A DNA stretch of 64,000 nt from Roseibium aquae (GCF_008711285.1 NZ_VXDC01000004.1:248001-312000); one strand, 5' to 3'; shown: positions 28,802-40,064, counted from the stretch's first letter. Numbers and translations are program-made. Notes: generated by a model not told the origin, from the letters alone.

Positions 28802-28824
28802 GGATCCGCCAGATAAAGGCCGGT

Positions 28825-29652
28825 TCAGGCGAACAGTCGCTCGGCATGCCAGGCCATGTGATCAGCTCCAAAGCTCGACACGAAATAATAGGAATGATCA
28901 TAGCCTTCCTGCATCCGGATCACCGACGGCGTGCGGGTCTCGAAGAGGGCGGACGCAAGCGCTTCCGGGTTCAGGAGATCCAGGAATTTGTCACTGGCTC
29001 CCTGATCGACAAGGATGTCGCCCTTCCAGCCCTTGGTCTTCAACAGCGCGGTGGCGTCGTGATCGGCCCACAGGCTTTCGTTCGTGCCAAGATACGCGGC
29101 CAGTTGCTTGCGTCCCCACTCGCTTCGGGTCGGGTTGGAGATCGGCGCGAACGCCGACAGCGACTGGAACAGATCGGGATGATTCATGGCCAGCGTCAAC
29201 GCGCCATGCCCGCCCATCGAATGACCGGTGATCCCGTGCCGGTCGGCCACCGGAAATTCGGCTTCAACCAGTGTGCGCAATTCCCGGACGATATAGCTCT
29301 CCATCTTGAAGTGCGCCGCCCAAGGCGCTTCCCGGGCATCGACATAAAAGCCGGCTCCTTTGCCCAGATCGTACGCCTCGTCATCCGCGACCTTGTCGCC
29401 GCGCGGGCTGGTGTCCGGAAACACGATGGCCAGCCCCAGTTCCGCTGCATGCGCCTGCAGGCCGGCCTTCGTCATGGCGTTCTCGTGCGTGCAGGTCAGC
29501 CCGGACAGGTACCACAGGCACGGGACCGGGCCGTCTTTGGCCTCCGGCGGCAGATAGACCGCGAATGTCATGTCGCAGGCGCACACGCTCGATGCATGCA
29601 TATAGACGCCCTGGACCCCGTCGAAGCATCGGGTTTCGGAGATGATATCCAT
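28825..29652 (-). CDS. fghA: S-formylglutathione hydrolase
   Basis: 275-residue serine esterase: S-formylglutathione to formate and glutathione, the second step of glutathione-dependent formaldehyde oxidation. The nucleophile motif is GHSMGGHGAL, and YDHSYYFVSSF holds the catalytic histidine. ATG 29652 gives the family start MDIISETRCFDGVQGVY; an upstream TTG is less likely. It is the third gene of a minus-strand set with a GNAT gene and frmA, so enzymes for both oxidation steps are co-transcribed. Confidence 0.95.
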   Translation of the reverse strand: MDIISETRCFDGVQGVYMHASSVCACDMTFAVYLPPEAKDGPVPCLWYLSGLTCTHENAMTKAGLQAHAAELGLAIVFPDTSPRGDKVADDEAYDLGKGAGFYVDAREAPWAAHFKMESYIVRELRTLVEAEFPVADRHGITGHSMGGHGALTLAMNHPDLFQSLSAFAPISNPTRSEWGRKQLAAYLGTNESLWADHDATALLKTKGWKGDILVDQGASDKFLDLLNPEALASALFETRTPSVIRMQEGYDHSYYFVSSFGADHMAWHAERLFA

Positions 29653-29694
29653 GAATGGCCCCACAATCGGCAAATGGTGAAGAGTTCAAAAGCC

Positions 29695-30189
29695 TTACAG
29701 CTTCCGGTACATGACGAGGGCATCGACATAGCCCTCGTGTGGATGGAAAAACGCATCCGGCAAGCGGCCGACGGTATCGAAACCGTACCGGGTCCACAGA
29801 TTGATCGCACGTGTGTTCGCCGAGATGACGAAATTGAACTGCATCGCCGCGAACCCGCCTTCTTTCGCCGCGCCGAAAGCATGTTCCAGCATCAACCGGG
29901 CGATGCCCATCCCTTGCGCCGATGCCGCGGTCACGAAGCCGCAGTTGCACACATGCGCGCCGCCGCCCCCCTGATTGCGGACAAGATAGTAGGTTCCCAG
30001 AAGATCGCCGCCGCCCCGCTCCGCCACGAAGACCTTTTTTTTCCCGCCCGTCCAATAGGCCAGCGCCCCGGCCCGGTCGATATCCGGATCGATGGCGTAG
30101 GTTTCTCCGGCAGCGAAGACCGGTTGCAGAATGGCCCACAACCCGTCGCCATCCTGCTCCTCCGCGGACCTGATCGAGACGTCCGTCAT
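29695..30189 (-). CDS. GNAT family N-acetyltransferase
   Basis: 164 residues with a full GNAT fold: N-terminal IRSAEEQDGDGLWAIL, the acetyl-CoA loop ASAQGMGIARLMLEHA (Q/RxxGxG/A) and the C-terminal NLWTRYGFDTVGRLPDAFFHP segment. The acceptor is unknown. It lies 4 bp after frmA and just before fghA, so it is transcribed with the formaldehyde genes. Whether it takes part in that pathway is not shown. Confidence 0.85.
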   Translation of the reverse strand: MTDVSIRSAEEQDGDGLWAILQPVFAAGETYAIDPDIDRAGALAYWTGGKKKVFVAERGGGDLLGTYYLVRNQGGGGAHVCNCGFVTAASAQGMGIARLMLEHAFGAAKEGGFAAMQFNFVISANTRAINLWTRYGFDTVGRLPDAFFHPHEGYVDALVMYRKL

Positions 30190-30193
30190 GTCC

Positions 30194-31306
<1,113 letters not shown>

Positions 31307-31703
31307 GAAATGGCCTCCCGCTTTGGAATTTTCGAAGAGTGAACCCGAACTGTTTGAGCTATCGTGATATAGAACCGGCCGCGCTCTGGAAACCGCCTTG
31401 TTTGCGGCAGGCGCCTTGTCAGAACCGGAACGGACGGCGGACGGTGATCAAGTTGACCGGTGCTAGAACTGGCAGGCAAGGCGGTGGCATGGACACGACA
31501 GAGGCATGGACATGTCGCATTTGAGCAAACAAGCGACTGAAACCCGGTAGGCAGCACAGCTTTCAATCGTGATGATGCGCAAGACTTGGGACGTGCGGCC
31601 ATTCGGCCGCTTGCCTGCCGCATGCCCGATGAAGCACCCTGATTTTCCGGCTTGATCCGTCGCGCACGGCAGCCCCCCTCGGACCTTTTGGAGCACCGGC
31701 TTC
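31307..31703. other. Intergenic region between frmA and soxB
   Basis: 397 bp between divergent genes, expected to hold both promoters. I see no gene and no regulator site I can name. A short inverted repeat GCGGCCATTCGGCCGC lies at about 31597-31612. Confidence 0.4.
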
Positions 31704-32957
31704 ATGAAACACTACTCGTTTCTGGAATTGGCCAAGAATGCCTTTTCCGCGCACCAGAACTGGGGCCGTCAATGGCGTGCACCGGAGCCCAAGGCGGAAT
31801 ATGACATTGTGATCGTTGGCGCAGGGGGACATGGGCTCGGCACGGCCTATTATCTCGCCAAGGAACACGGGCTGCGCAACATCGCCGTTCTGGAAAAGGG
31901 CTGGCTGGGCGGCGGCAACACCGGCCGGAACACGACGATCATCCGATCGAACTACCTGTGGGAAGAGAGCGCGGCACTCTACAATCATTCGGTCAAGTTA
32001 TGGGACGGCCTTTCCCAGGATCTGAACTACAACGTGATGTATTCCGCGCGCGGCGTCATGATGCTGGCGCATACGGTTCACGACATCCAGGTGTTCAAGC
32101 GCCACGTTCACGCCAACCGCCTCGCCGGGGTGCAAAACGAATGGCTGACCCCGGAAGAGGCAAAGGAATACTGCCCGCCGCTGAACATTTCCAAAAACAT
32201 CCGGTACCCGGTTGTTGGAGCCGCACTGCAACGGGTGGGCGGCACCGCGCGCCACGATGCGGTGGCTTGGGGCTATGCGCGCGCGGCCGATGATCTGGGC
32301 GTCGACATCATTCAGAACTGCGCCGTCACGGGCATCCGCCGGGCCGCCGACGGGTCTGTGGAAGGGGTGGACACCGCCAAGGGCTTCATCAAGGCCAAGA
32401 AGGTTGGCGTCGTCGCGGCCGGTCACACGAGCGTCCTGATGGAGATGGCCGGTATCCGCATGCCGCTGGAATCCAACCCGCTGCAGGCGCTGGTCTCCGA
32501 ACCGGTCAAGCCAGCTTTTCCGTGCGTGGTCATGTCGAACACGATTCATGCCTACATCTCCCAGTCCGACAAGGGCGAACTGGTGATCGGCGCGGGCACG
32601 GACCAGTTCGTGTCCTACAGCCAGACGGGCGGGATCCACATCACCAACCATACGATCGACGCGATCTGCGAATTGTTCCCGATGTTCCGCCGGATGCGGA
32701 TGCTGCGCAATTGGGGCGGCATCGTGGATGTCACACCGGACCGCTCCCCGATCATCGCCAAGACCCCCGTCCCGGGACTTTTCGTGAACTGCGGCTGGGG
32801 GACCGGCGGCTTCAAGGCGACACCGGGCTCGGCCCATGTGTTCGCGCACACCATCGCCAAGGACGAGCCGCATCCCATCGCGGCGCCCTTTTCACTGGAG
32901 CGCTTCCGCACCGGACGCCTGATCGACGAGGCGGCAGCGGCCGCCGTTGCGCACTGA
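31704..32957 (+). CDS. soxB: Sarcosine oxidase subunit beta
   Basis: 417 residues, matching the family. The FAD-binding motif is [20 protein letters not shown], followed by [22 protein letters not shown], which is diagnostic of heterotetrameric SoxB. It carries FAD and the FMN-linked site and oxidises sarcosine to glycine, passing the methyl group as formaldehyde or 5,10-methylene-tetrahydrofolate through subunit alpha. Gene order is soxB-soxD-soxA-soxG, tightly spaced. Confidence 0.96.
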   Translation: MKHYSFLELAKNAFSAHQNWGRQWRAPEPKAEYDIVIVGAGGHGLGTAYYLAKEHGLRNIAVLEKGWLGGGNTGRNTTIIRSNYLWEESAALYNHSVKLWDGLSQDLNYNVMYSARGVMMLAHTVHDIQVFKRHVHANRLAGVQNEWLTPEEAKEYCPPLNISKNIRYPVVGAALQRVGGTARHDAVAWGYARAADDLGVDIIQNCAVTGIRRAADGSVEGVDTAKGFIKAKKVGVVAAGHTSVLMEMAGIRMPLESNPLQALVSEPVKPAFPCVVMSNTIHAYISQSDKGELVIGAGTDQFVSYSQTGGIHITNHTIDAICELFPMFRRMRMLRNWGGIVDVTPDRSPIIAKTPVPGLFVNCGWGTGGFKATPGSAHVFAHTIAKDEPHPIAAPFSLERFRTGRLIDEAAAAAVAH

Positions 32958-32970
32958 CGAGGGATTTATC

Positions 32971-33276
32971 GTGCTATTGATCCAATGCCCCTATTGCGGT
33001 GTCGAGCGCCCGGAACTGGAATTCTCCTGCCGTGGCGAAGCCCATATCGCGCGCCCTGCCGATCCGTCAGCCACGACCGACGAGCAATGGGCGGAATACC
33101 TCTATCTCCGGACGAACCCGAAAGGTGTAATCGCCGAACGCTGGCGCCACATCCACGGGTGCGGACGCTTTTTCAACGCTCTGCGCGACACGGTCAGTGA
33201 CAAGTTCCTGATGGTTTACAAGGCCGGCGAACCGAAACCGGATCCTGCCCAGTTTTCCAAGGAGGCCGGACGATGA
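32971..33276 (+). CDS. soxD: Sarcosine oxidase subunit delta
   Basis: 101 residues starting at GTG 32971 with GAGGGA six bases upstream. The zinc site is CPYCG near the N-terminus, a second cysteine in FSCRGEAH and the later RHIHGCGRFFN. It is the small zinc subunit of the heterotetramer. Its stop overlaps the soxA start by 4 bp. Confidence 0.93.
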   Translation: MLLIQCPYCGVERPELEFSCRGEAHIARPADPSATTDEQWAEYLYLRTNPKGVIAERWRHIHGCGRFFNALRDTVSDKFLMVYKAGEPKPDPAQFSKEAGR

Positions 33277-36272
33277 GCCAGCCATTCCGCATTGAAAAGG
33301 GCGGCCGCATCGACCGCGCCGCATCCCTGTCTTTCACGTTCGATGGCGAGCGCCTGAGCGGTCATGCCGGCGACACCCTCGCCTCGGCCCTTCTGGCGAA
33401 CGGTATTCATCTGGTCGGCCGCTCTTTCAAGTATCATCGCCCCCGCGGTATCCTGACAGCCGGCTCCGAAGAGCCGAACGCACTTGTCGGCATTTGCCGG
33501 AAGGGCGACCAGACCCCCAACCTTCGGGCAACCCAAGTCGAAGTCTACGAAGGGCTGGAGACCGTCAGTCAGAACCGGTTTCCCTCTCGCGGCTTTGATG
33601 TCGGCGCGGTCAACGATCTGCTCTCGCCGCTGTTTCCGGCCGGTTTTTATTACAAGACCTTCATGTGGCCAAAGGCGTTCTGGGACCGGGTGTACGAACC
33701 GGTGATCCGGGCCGCCGCCGGTCTTGGAAATCCGCCGAAGAACCCCGATCACGACACCTATGGCAATCTCTACGCCCATTGCGATGTTCTGGTGATCGGA
33801 TCCGGTCCGGCGGGACTTGCGGCGGCGTTGGCAGCGGCGGACAGCGGCGCACGGGTCATTCTGTGCGACGAGCAGGCCGAGTTCGGCGGTTCCCTGCTGA
33901 CCGAGACAGCGGCAACGATTGACGGCACTGCGCCCGCCCAGTGGGTTGCGGACACGCTGGAAAAACTGTCGGCGAACGGCAATGTCACCTTGCTGCCGCG
34001 CACGACCGCCTTTGGATATTTCGCACAGAACTTCGTGGCCCTGGCGCAGCGCATCACGGATCACGTGTCCGAACCCGACCCGCGGCTGCCGCGCGAGCGC
34101 TTGTGGCAGGTGCGCGCCAGGGAAGTGGTGATTGCGGCGGGCGCCATCGAACGGCCCATGGTGTTTCCGGAGAATGACCGCCCCGGCATCATGCTGGCAG
34201 AAGCCGGCCGCACCTATCTGAACCGCTACGGCGTCAAGGTGGGCCACAACGTACTGGTGGCCACTGCATGCGACACGGCCTGGCAGGCGGCATTCGATCT
34301 GGCGGACCATGGCGTGACGATTGCCGCAATCGCGGATGTTCGCGAAAACCCGCCCGAAGCCCTGCAATCCATCGCAAAAGCGCGCGGCATCCGTGTCGAA
34401 AAGGGCTGTGTTGTGACCGGAACAACCGGCCGCAAGCGCATTTCCGCGGCCCTGCTGGGTCGCCTTAGGGGCAACGGCGTCGCCGCCGCCGGTGAAGTGG
34501 CCTGCGATGCCTTGCTGATGTCGGGCGGCTGGACGCCGACGGTGAGCCTCTACTCCCAATCGCGTGGCAAGGTTGTCTGGAACGAGAGCCTCGGCACCTT
34601 CGTGCCCGGCCAGAGTGTCCAGAACGAACGCTCCGCGGGAGCCTGCCTGGGGATTTACGGTCTCAACGCAGCACTGGAGGACGGTTATGCGGCAGGCGAA
34701 AACGCTGCCAAGGCGGCGATCGGCAGAAGCGGCACCGTTTCCCGGGCGCAGGCCCACGGCGCGGATGCCGGCGAAGGCGGAATTCTCGGCGCCCTTCCCC
34801 ACGACCGCGACCCCTCCAAGGTCAAGGCTTTCGTTGATTACCAGAATGATGTGACCGCCAAGGACGTTAAGCTGGCCGTGCGCGAGGGCATGCATTCCAT
34901 CGAGCACATCAAGCGCTACACCACCACCGGCATGGCCACCGACCAGGGCCGATTGTCGAACCTAAACGCGCTTGATATTGCCTCCAAGGCGCTCGACAAA
35001 CCGGTTACGGATGTGGGCCTGACGACCTTCCGCCAACCCTACACGCCAACAACCTTCGGGATCTTCGCGAACATCTCCCGCGGCGACTTTTTCGACCCCG
35101 TCCGCAAGACACCCTCGCACGATTTCGTGGCTGGCCAAGACGCCGCGTTCGAGGATGTCGGCCAATGGAAGCGGGCCTGGTATTTGCCAAAGGATGGCGA
35201 AGACATGCATCAGGCTGTCGCGCGCGAATGCGAGACCGTGCGCAAGTCCGCTGGCCTGTTCGATGCTTCGACCCTGGGCAAGATCGAGGTGGTCGGCCCG
35301 GACGCGGCCGAATTCCTGGAACGCATGTACACCAATCCCTGGAAGAAGCTTGCGCCCGGACGCTGCCGCTACGGCCTTCTCCTGAACGATGCCGGGTTCA
35401 TCATCGACGACGGTGTTGTCGGACGATTGGCCGAGGACCGCTTCCACGTGACGACGACCACCGGCGGTGCAGCCCACGTCTTCGCCACGATGGAGGACTA
35501 CCTGCAGACCGAATGGCCGGACCTGGATGTATGGATCACCTCCATCACCGAGCAATACGCGGTGTGCGCCGTTCAAGGCCCGAAAGCGCGTGACATCATC
35601 GCCCCGTTCGTCGAGGGGATCGACCTGTCTGCCGACGCCTTCCCCCACATGAGCGTGGGCAGCGGCACGTTCTGCGGTGTGCCCTGCCGCCTGTTCCGCA
35701 TTTCCTTCACCGGCGAGCTGGGCTTTGAAGTGAACGTGCCCCGACGCCATGGCAAGATGGTTTGGGACAAGCTGGCCAAGGCCGTCGCCGAGCAGGAGGG
35801 CGTGATCTACGGCACGGAAACCATGCACGTTCTGCGCGCCGACAAGGGATACATCATCGTCGGTCAGGAAACCGACGGCACGGTGACCCCGGACGATGTC
35901 GGCATGAACTGGGCCATCGGCAAGAACAAGGCAGACTTTGTCGGCAAGCGCGGGCTTGCCCGTCCGGATCTTGTGGCCGGGGGCCGCAAGCAGCTTGTCG
36001 GCCTTCTGACCAAGGACCCCAAAGTGGTTCTCGAGGAAGGCGCTCAGGTGACGAAGCTGGCCAATCCGCCGGCTGGAACACCCGCCGAAGGGCATGTGAC
36101 TTCGGCCTATCACAGCCCGGCCATGGGCCGCTCCATCGCCCTGGCCCTTGTCAAGGACGGAAGGCGCCTGACCGGCGAGACACTGAACATCCCCATGCCC
36201 AACGGCGCCATCCCGGTGGAGGTCGTCGAACCATTCTTCTATGACAAGGAAGGAGCGCGGCTCAATGGCTGA
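33273..36272 (+). CDS. soxA: Sarcosine oxidase subunit alpha
   Basis: 999 residues, the usual length. The N-terminal region resembles a ferredoxin-like fold (FTFDGERLSGHAGDTLASALLANG, FKYHRPRG), followed by a dinucleotide-binding domain (LVIGSGPAGLAAALAAADSG) for NAD and a C-terminal GcvT-like folate-binding domain (about residues 600-990). It binds the tetrahydrofolate that takes up the methyl carbon. It overlaps soxD by 4 bp and soxG by 8 bp. Confidence 0.96.
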   Translation: MSQPFRIEKGGRIDRAASLSFTFDGERLSGHAGDTLASALLANGIHLVGRSFKYHRPRGILTAGSEEPNALVGICRKGDQTPNLRATQVEVYEGLETVSQNRFPSRGFDVGAVNDLLSPLFPAGFYYKTFMWPKAFWDRVYEPVIRAAAGLGNPPKNPDHDTYGNLYAHCDVLVIGSGPAGLAAALAAADSGARVILCDEQAEFGGSLLTETAATIDGTAPAQWVADTLEKLSANGNVTLLPRTTAFGYFAQNFVALAQRITDHVSEPDPRLPRERLWQVRAREVVIAAGAIERPMVFPENDRPGIMLAEAGRTYLNRYGVKVGHNVLVATACDTAWQAAFDLADHGVTIAAIADVRENPPEALQSIAKARGIRVEKGCVVTGTTGRKRISAALLGRLRGNGVAAAGEVACDALLMSGGWTPTVSLYSQSRGKVVWNESLGTFVPGQSVQNERSAGACLGIYGLNAALEDGYAAGENAAKAAIGRSGTVSRAQAHGADAGEGGILGALPHDRDPSKVKAFVDYQNDVTAKDVKLAVREGMHSIEHIKRYTTTGMATDQGRLSNLNALDIASKALDKPVTDVGLTTFRQPYTPTTFGIFANISRGDFFDPVRKTPSHDFVAGQDAAFEDVGQWKRAWYLPKDGEDMHQAVARECETVRKSAGLFDASTLGKIEVVGPDAAEFLERMYTNPWKKLAPGRCRYGLLLNDAGFIIDDGVVGRLAEDRFHVTTTTGGAAHVFATMEDYLQTEWPDLDVWITSITEQYAVCAVQGPKARDIIAPFVEGIDLSADAFPHMSVGSGTFCGVPCRLFRISFTGELGFEVNVPRRHGKMVWDKLAKAVAEQEGVIYGTETMHVLRADKGYIIVGQETDGTVTPDDVGMNWAIGKNKADFVGKRGLARPDLVAGGRKQLVGLLTKDPKVVLEEGAQVTKLANPPAGTPAEGHVTSAYHSPAMGRSIALALVKDGRRLTGETLNIPMPNGAIPVEVVEPFFYDKEGARLNG

Positions 36273-36840
36273 CATCCTGACCAGCGAACTCTATTCCGCC
36301 GATTCATCGCAAGCTCCGCTGCTGGTGCTGCCCGATGTGACGATCATGCCAGCGGCTCCGGCCGCCCGTGTGTCGCTGCGCTGCCGGGAGACCGGGCTCG
36401 CTCTGGCGGCGAAGGCCTTCGGCACACCGATCCCCCAAACACCGCTCACGGCGGAAACCGCCGCGAACCGGGCCGCCTTCTGGTTGGGGCCAGACGAATG
36501 GATGCTCGTCGCGCCAGAAAGCCAGCTCGCGGCTATCCTCTCCGACCTGGAAACCCACCTTGACGCCGTTCCCCACTCGGTGGTCGATATTTCGCATCGC
36601 CAGGACGCGGTGCTGGTGTCCGGGCCCCGCGCGGGTTGGCTCTTGAACACCGGCGTGCCGATCGACCTGCACGAGAGCGCCTTCGCTGTCGGAACGGTGA
36701 CCCGCACGCTGTTCCACAAGACCCCGATCATGCTGTGGCGCACCGGGCCGGACAGTTTTGTCGTCGAGGCCTGGGGCTCTTTCATGGACTATGTGACCGG
36801 TTTGCTGGTCCAGTCGGCGGAAGAGTTGAAGGCGGCATAG
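36265..36840 (+). CDS. soxG: Sarcosine oxidase subunit gamma
   Basis: 191 residues starting at ATG 36265, with AAGGAG 9 bases upstream inside the soxA end. LGPDEWMLVAP and VDISHRQDAVLVSGPRA are family motifs; the fold is GcvT-like. It completes the four-subunit complex. It is the last gene of the operon; a stem-loop follows 25 bases after the stop. Confidence 0.92.
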   Translation: MADILTSELYSADSSQAPLLVLPDVTIMPAAPAARVSLRCRETGLALAAKAFGTPIPQTPLTAETAANRAAFWLGPDEWMLVAPESQLAAILSDLETHLDAVPHSVVDISHRQDAVLVSGPRAGWLLNTGVPIDLHESAFAVGTVTRTLFHKTPIMLWRTGPDSFVVEAWGSFMDYVTGLLVQSAEELKAA

Positions 36841-36864
36841 GCCAAGCAAACAATCAGGGGCCCG

Positions 36865-36889
36865 GAACGGCGCCTGGCAGGTGCCGTTC
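36865..36889 (+). terminator. Stem-loop after soxG, possible terminator
   Basis: GAACGGCGCC (36865-36874) pairs with GGTGCCGTTC (36880-36889), one G-U pair, loop TGGCA. No U-tract follows, so it may be a processing or Rho-linked 3' end. Confidence 0.5.
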
Positions 36890-36914
36890 TCGACGAATAT
36901 CGAACCTCGCTCTC

Positions 36915-37032
36915 GTCATCCCCGGCGCAGCGCAGCGGAAATCTGGAACCGGGTGACCGAGACACTTGTTTCATCAAAAAAAGACGGTGTGGCTCGCCGA
37001 TCCCGGCTCGTCCTGCATTTGGCCGGGATGAC
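36915..37032. repeat. REP-like intergenic element, copy 2
   Basis: The 354-bp gap 36841-37194 holds no gene. Near-matching inverted words bound a stretch: GTCATCCCCGGC at 36915-36926 and GCCGGGATGAC at 37022-37032. The second is an exact copy (reverse complement) of the word at 849-859. It resembles the palindromic bacterial interspersed elements common in alphaproteobacteria. Confidence 0.45.
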
Positions 37033-37194
37033 CGGAAGGCGCGTCCCGTTTGTCATCAAACTCGAAGCGTGCTTTGCGGACAGCGTTTTTTCACACGCGT
37101 TTTCCGTGATCCAGGTGTGATTTCCGTTTGGGAATGCTATGGGATATGCCCAATCAGAAAGCATCCTTAAAGCATTTCCCGCTATTCAATCCGC

Positions 37195-37938
37195 ATGATC
37201 AAAATCGGGTCCTACAACATCCAGAAAAGCATCGGTGTCGACGCCCGCCGGAAACCGGAACGGATTCTAGAAGTCCTGAGGGAAATGGACTGCGACATCG
37301 TCGCCTTGCAAGAGGCAGACCGGCGCTTCGGCCCGCGGGAAACAACGATTGATCCCGAACTCATTGCCAGCACCACCGACTACAAGATTGTCCCGCTGGC
37401 AACCCGGCAGCTCAGCCTGGGATGGCACGGCAATGCCATTCTCGCCCGCACGGATGTCAACATCATCGACTTCAAGCGCCTGGAACTGCCGGCCCTCGAA
37501 CCGCGCGGTGCGGTCATGGCCGACCTCAAGGTGAACGGCGCGCTGATCCGGGTTGCCGCCATGCATCTGAGCGTGGTGTCAACTTTCCGGCGCCGCCAAG
37601 TCGCCTCGGTCATGCAGCAACTTCACGAGCACGCCTACCAGTTGCCAACGGTTCTGGTTGGCGATCTGAACGAATGGCGGGACACCGGCCGGAGCCTGAA
37701 GACATTCAGTCCGCATTATGAGGTGACAACTCCAGGCCGCAGCTTCCCTTCCCCTTTGCCGATCGCAAGCCTCGACCGGATCATCACAAGCCCGGAGTTT
37801 TCCGTGGAGGAATGCGGTGTGCACCGGACCAAAATCGCCAAGATCGCTTCGGATCACCTGCCCATCTGGGCACGGCTGTCGCTGGCCGATCATCCGGCGC
37901 AAAGTACCTCCTCCGGGGCGGAGAGCGTTTGCCAATAA
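37195..37938 (+). CDS. Endonuclease/exonuclease/phosphatase family protein
   Basis: 247 residues. Family motifs are IGSYNIQKSIG at the N-terminus, DIVALQEAD, the histidine motif AAMHLSV, LVGDLNEWRD and the final SDHLPIWARL. These are the metal-binding and catalytic positions of the EEP fold (magnesium-dependent phosphoesterase). The substrate could be DNA, a lipid or a phosphate ester. No signal peptide is seen. The gene stands alone after the REP-like element. Confidence 0.85.
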   Translation: MIKIGSYNIQKSIGVDARRKPERILEVLREMDCDIVALQEADRRFGPRETTIDPELIASTTDYKIVPLATRQLSLGWHGNAILARTDVNIIDFKRLELPALEPRGAVMADLKVNGALIRVAAMHLSVVSTFRRRQVASVMQQLHEHAYQLPTVLVGDLNEWRDTGRSLKTFSPHYEVTTPGRSFPSPLPIASLDRIITSPEFSVEECGVHRTKIAKIASDHLPIWARLSLADHPAQSTSSGAESVCQ

Positions 37939-38205
37939 GCGAGGCCCTCTTTTTCGGCCCAAGTGGTATCATTCAAAAAGCGTTCGACGGTGAGCGCCCC
38001 CACTGCCGGCCGCTTGGGCTTCACCACGGATCCCCGCCCGTTTGAAGCAGATCCGGTCAACGCATAAAGCACTGCGGAAGAGGCGTGCTTGTTGAAGGCC
38101 GCCAAGCCGTCTACACGTTATCCAATGGGGCAAAGATCCGCCGGGCAGCGAAAACCGGCAGTTTCGGCGAAGCGAACCGGCGAGCCCGCAAGACGGAGCG
38201 GCGTG

Positions 38206-38481
38206 ATGGATCATATCCTCAATCACTTCGAAAGCTACGCGGCCCTCTACGTGCTGCTTCAGTCGATCGCGCTTTGGGTCACGCAAGGCTGGTGGCGGGT
38301 ACTGGCTATGGTGCCCTTGGTCCCTGTGCTTGCCGTCGTGGGGTTGGTGATCGCCGCCTCCGGAAGCGGCGGAAACGTGACGCCGATCCTGTTGTTCTTC
38401 GTGCTACCGCCCGCGCTGATCTTCATTGTATTGCTGCTTCTCCTCTACGGTTTGTTGCGCTGGCGGGGATTCGCAGACTGA
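38206..38481 (+). CDS. Small membrane protein of unknown function
   Basis: 91 residues with strong hydrophobic segments (AMVPLVPVLAVVGLVIAASG and ILLFFVLPPALIFIVLLLLLYGLL), so two or three membrane helices. ATG 38206 follows GAGCGGCGTG. I do not recognise a family. A second long frame on the same strand (38085-38525) is a shadow with Arg/Ala-rich composition. It is 90 bp before the HD-GYP gene. Confidence 0.55.
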   Translation: MDHILNHFESYAALYVLLQSIALWVTQGWWRVLAMVPLVPVLAVVGLVIAASGSGGNVTPILLFFVLPPALIFIVLLLLLYGLLRWRGFAD

Positions 38482-38571
38482 GCGCGCACGCCATGAGAGC
38501 CTTTGGCGGGCACTGCAATTGTTAACGGTCCGGCTGGTATCCTCGCCTTTCAAACCGAGGAACCCGGCCAT

Positions 38572-39930
38572 ATGTTGCGCGACTATCAAGAACTCCGCCT
38601 TGCCGAACTGCTTGGGGCCTTGAGCCACGCGCTGGACATTACCGAAGGCCAGCCCAAAGGCCACTGTGTCCGTGTATGCTGGATCGGCATCAACATTGGC
38701 CGCGCCCATGGGCTGAGCGAGGCCGATTTGTCGCACCTCTACTACACCTTGTTGCTGAAGGATCTGGGATGCTCCAGCAACGCGGCCCGGATCTGCGAGC
38801 TCTATCTCACCGACGACCTGACCTTCAAACGCGATTTCAAGGTGATGGCGGACAGCTTGCCGGCCGCACTGCGTTTTGTGCTCGGCCACACGGGGCTCAA
38901 GCACGGCCTTGCCGAACGGGTTCGGGCGATCATCAACATCTTGCAGAACGGCGGAGACATCGTCAGCGAAATGATCGAAACCCGGTGCCAGCGCGGTGCC
39001 GACATCGCGCGGCAGATGCGGTTTCCCGATCCTGTGGTCAACGGAATATACAGCCTGGATGAGCACTGGAATGGGCAGGGCCGCCCGCACGGGCTTCAAG
39101 GATCACAGATCCCGCTGTTTTCCCAGATCGCCCTGCTGGCCCAGATCATCGACGTCTTCCAAGTGCATTCAGGCCCCGACAGCGCCCGCCAGGAAGCCAG
39201 GATCCGGGCCGGCAACTGGTTCGACCCTCAGCTTGTGGCGACCTTCGAGCGGATCGCAACGGACCCGGTGTTCTGGTCGGTTCTGACCACCGAAGCTCTT
39301 GAAGCAACGGTCTATTCCCTGGAACCGGCGCGATTGGTCCGTTTTGCCGATGAAGACCACCTTGATGAGATCGCCCTTGGCTTTGCGTCGGTGATCGATT
39401 CAAAAAGCCCCTACACCGCCGGCCACAGCGAACGGGTCACCCTGTTCACAGACCTGATCGCGGAGCGCATGGCCTACAGCGACCGGGACCGTCAGCTTCT
39501 CCGGCGCGCCGCGCTGTTGCATGACATCGGCAAGCTGGGTGTCAGCAACGCCATCCTCGACAAGCCGGCCAAGCTGGACGAGGTGGAATGGGGGCAGATC
39601 CGTCAGCACCCCGTGTTCTCGGATGAAATCCTGTCCCGGATCGCCGCGTTCAAGGACTTGTCCAAGATCGCGCGCGGCCATCATGAACGGCTTGACGGGA
39701 CGGGGTATCCGGACGGCCTGACCGCAAGCCAAATCGCCATGGAAACCCGGATCGTGACGGCAGCCGACATTTTCGATGCCCTGACCGCGGCCCGCCCCTA
39801 CCGGCCTGCCATGCCCCTTCACAAGGCGCTGTCGATCATGGAAGGCGATGTTGGAACAGCCATCGACCCCTTGTGTTTTGCCGCCCTGAAAGATGCGACC
39901 CGGGGCTGGGAGGAAAAGGACGCGGCCTGA
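38572..39930 (+). CDS. HD-GYP domain protein (putative cyclic di-GMP phosphodiesterase)
   Basis: 452 residues. The C-terminal half has a complete HD-GYP domain: HSERVTLFTDLIAERM, LLHDIGKLGVSNAIL, HHERLDGTGYPDG and AADIFDALTAARPYRPAM. These residues bind the metal centre that cleaves cyclic di-GMP. An N-terminal HD-like domain (HCVRVCWIGINIG, HLYYTLLLKDLG) has lost the HD pair (KDLG in place of HDIG), so it is probably a non-catalytic copy. ATG 38572 is preferred (GAGG about 11 bases upstream). Confidence 0.85.
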   Translation: MLRDYQELRLAELLGALSHALDITEGQPKGHCVRVCWIGINIGRAHGLSEADLSHLYYTLLLKDLGCSSNAARICELYLTDDLTFKRDFKVMADSLPAALRFVLGHTGLKHGLAERVRAIINILQNGGDIVSEMIETRCQRGADIARQMRFPDPVVNGIYSLDEHWNGQGRPHGLQGSQIPLFSQIALLAQIIDVFQVHSGPDSARQEARIRAGNWFDPQLVATFERIATDPVFWSVLTTEALEATVYSLEPARLVRFADEDHLDEIALGFASVIDSKSPYTAGHSERVTLFTDLIAERMAYSDRDRQLLRRAALLHDIGKLGVSNAILDKPAKLDEVEWGQIRQHPVFSDEILSRIAAFKDLSKIARGHHERLDGTGYPDGLTASQIAMETRIVTAADIFDALTAARPYRPAMPLHKALSIMEGDVGTAIDPLCFAALKDATRGWEEKDAA

Positions 39931-40014
39931 TCCCTTTCACCGGGGAACCGGACGGCTGTGCCGTTGCTTGCCGGCAACTTGCCACGAACCGGCGCGCAGT
40001 TTGCCTTCGGTATG

Positions 40015-40043
40015 GTGGACAGGCTCCATAAGGGCCTGTCCAC
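40015..40043. terminator. Stem-loop between convergent genes
   Basis: GTGGACAGGC (40015-40024) and GCCTGTCCAC (40034-40043) form a perfect 10-bp stem with a 9-base loop, 85 bp after the HD-GYP stop and 22 bp before the nucleotidase stop. No U-run on either side, so the call as terminator is tentative. Confidence 0.5.
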
Positions 40044-40064
40044 TCGTTGTACGTCATTGGCGGC

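Noticed and set aside
38085-38525. 146-codon frame over the small membrane protein
   Set aside because: Arg-rich shadow; the alternative frame gives clean membrane helices.
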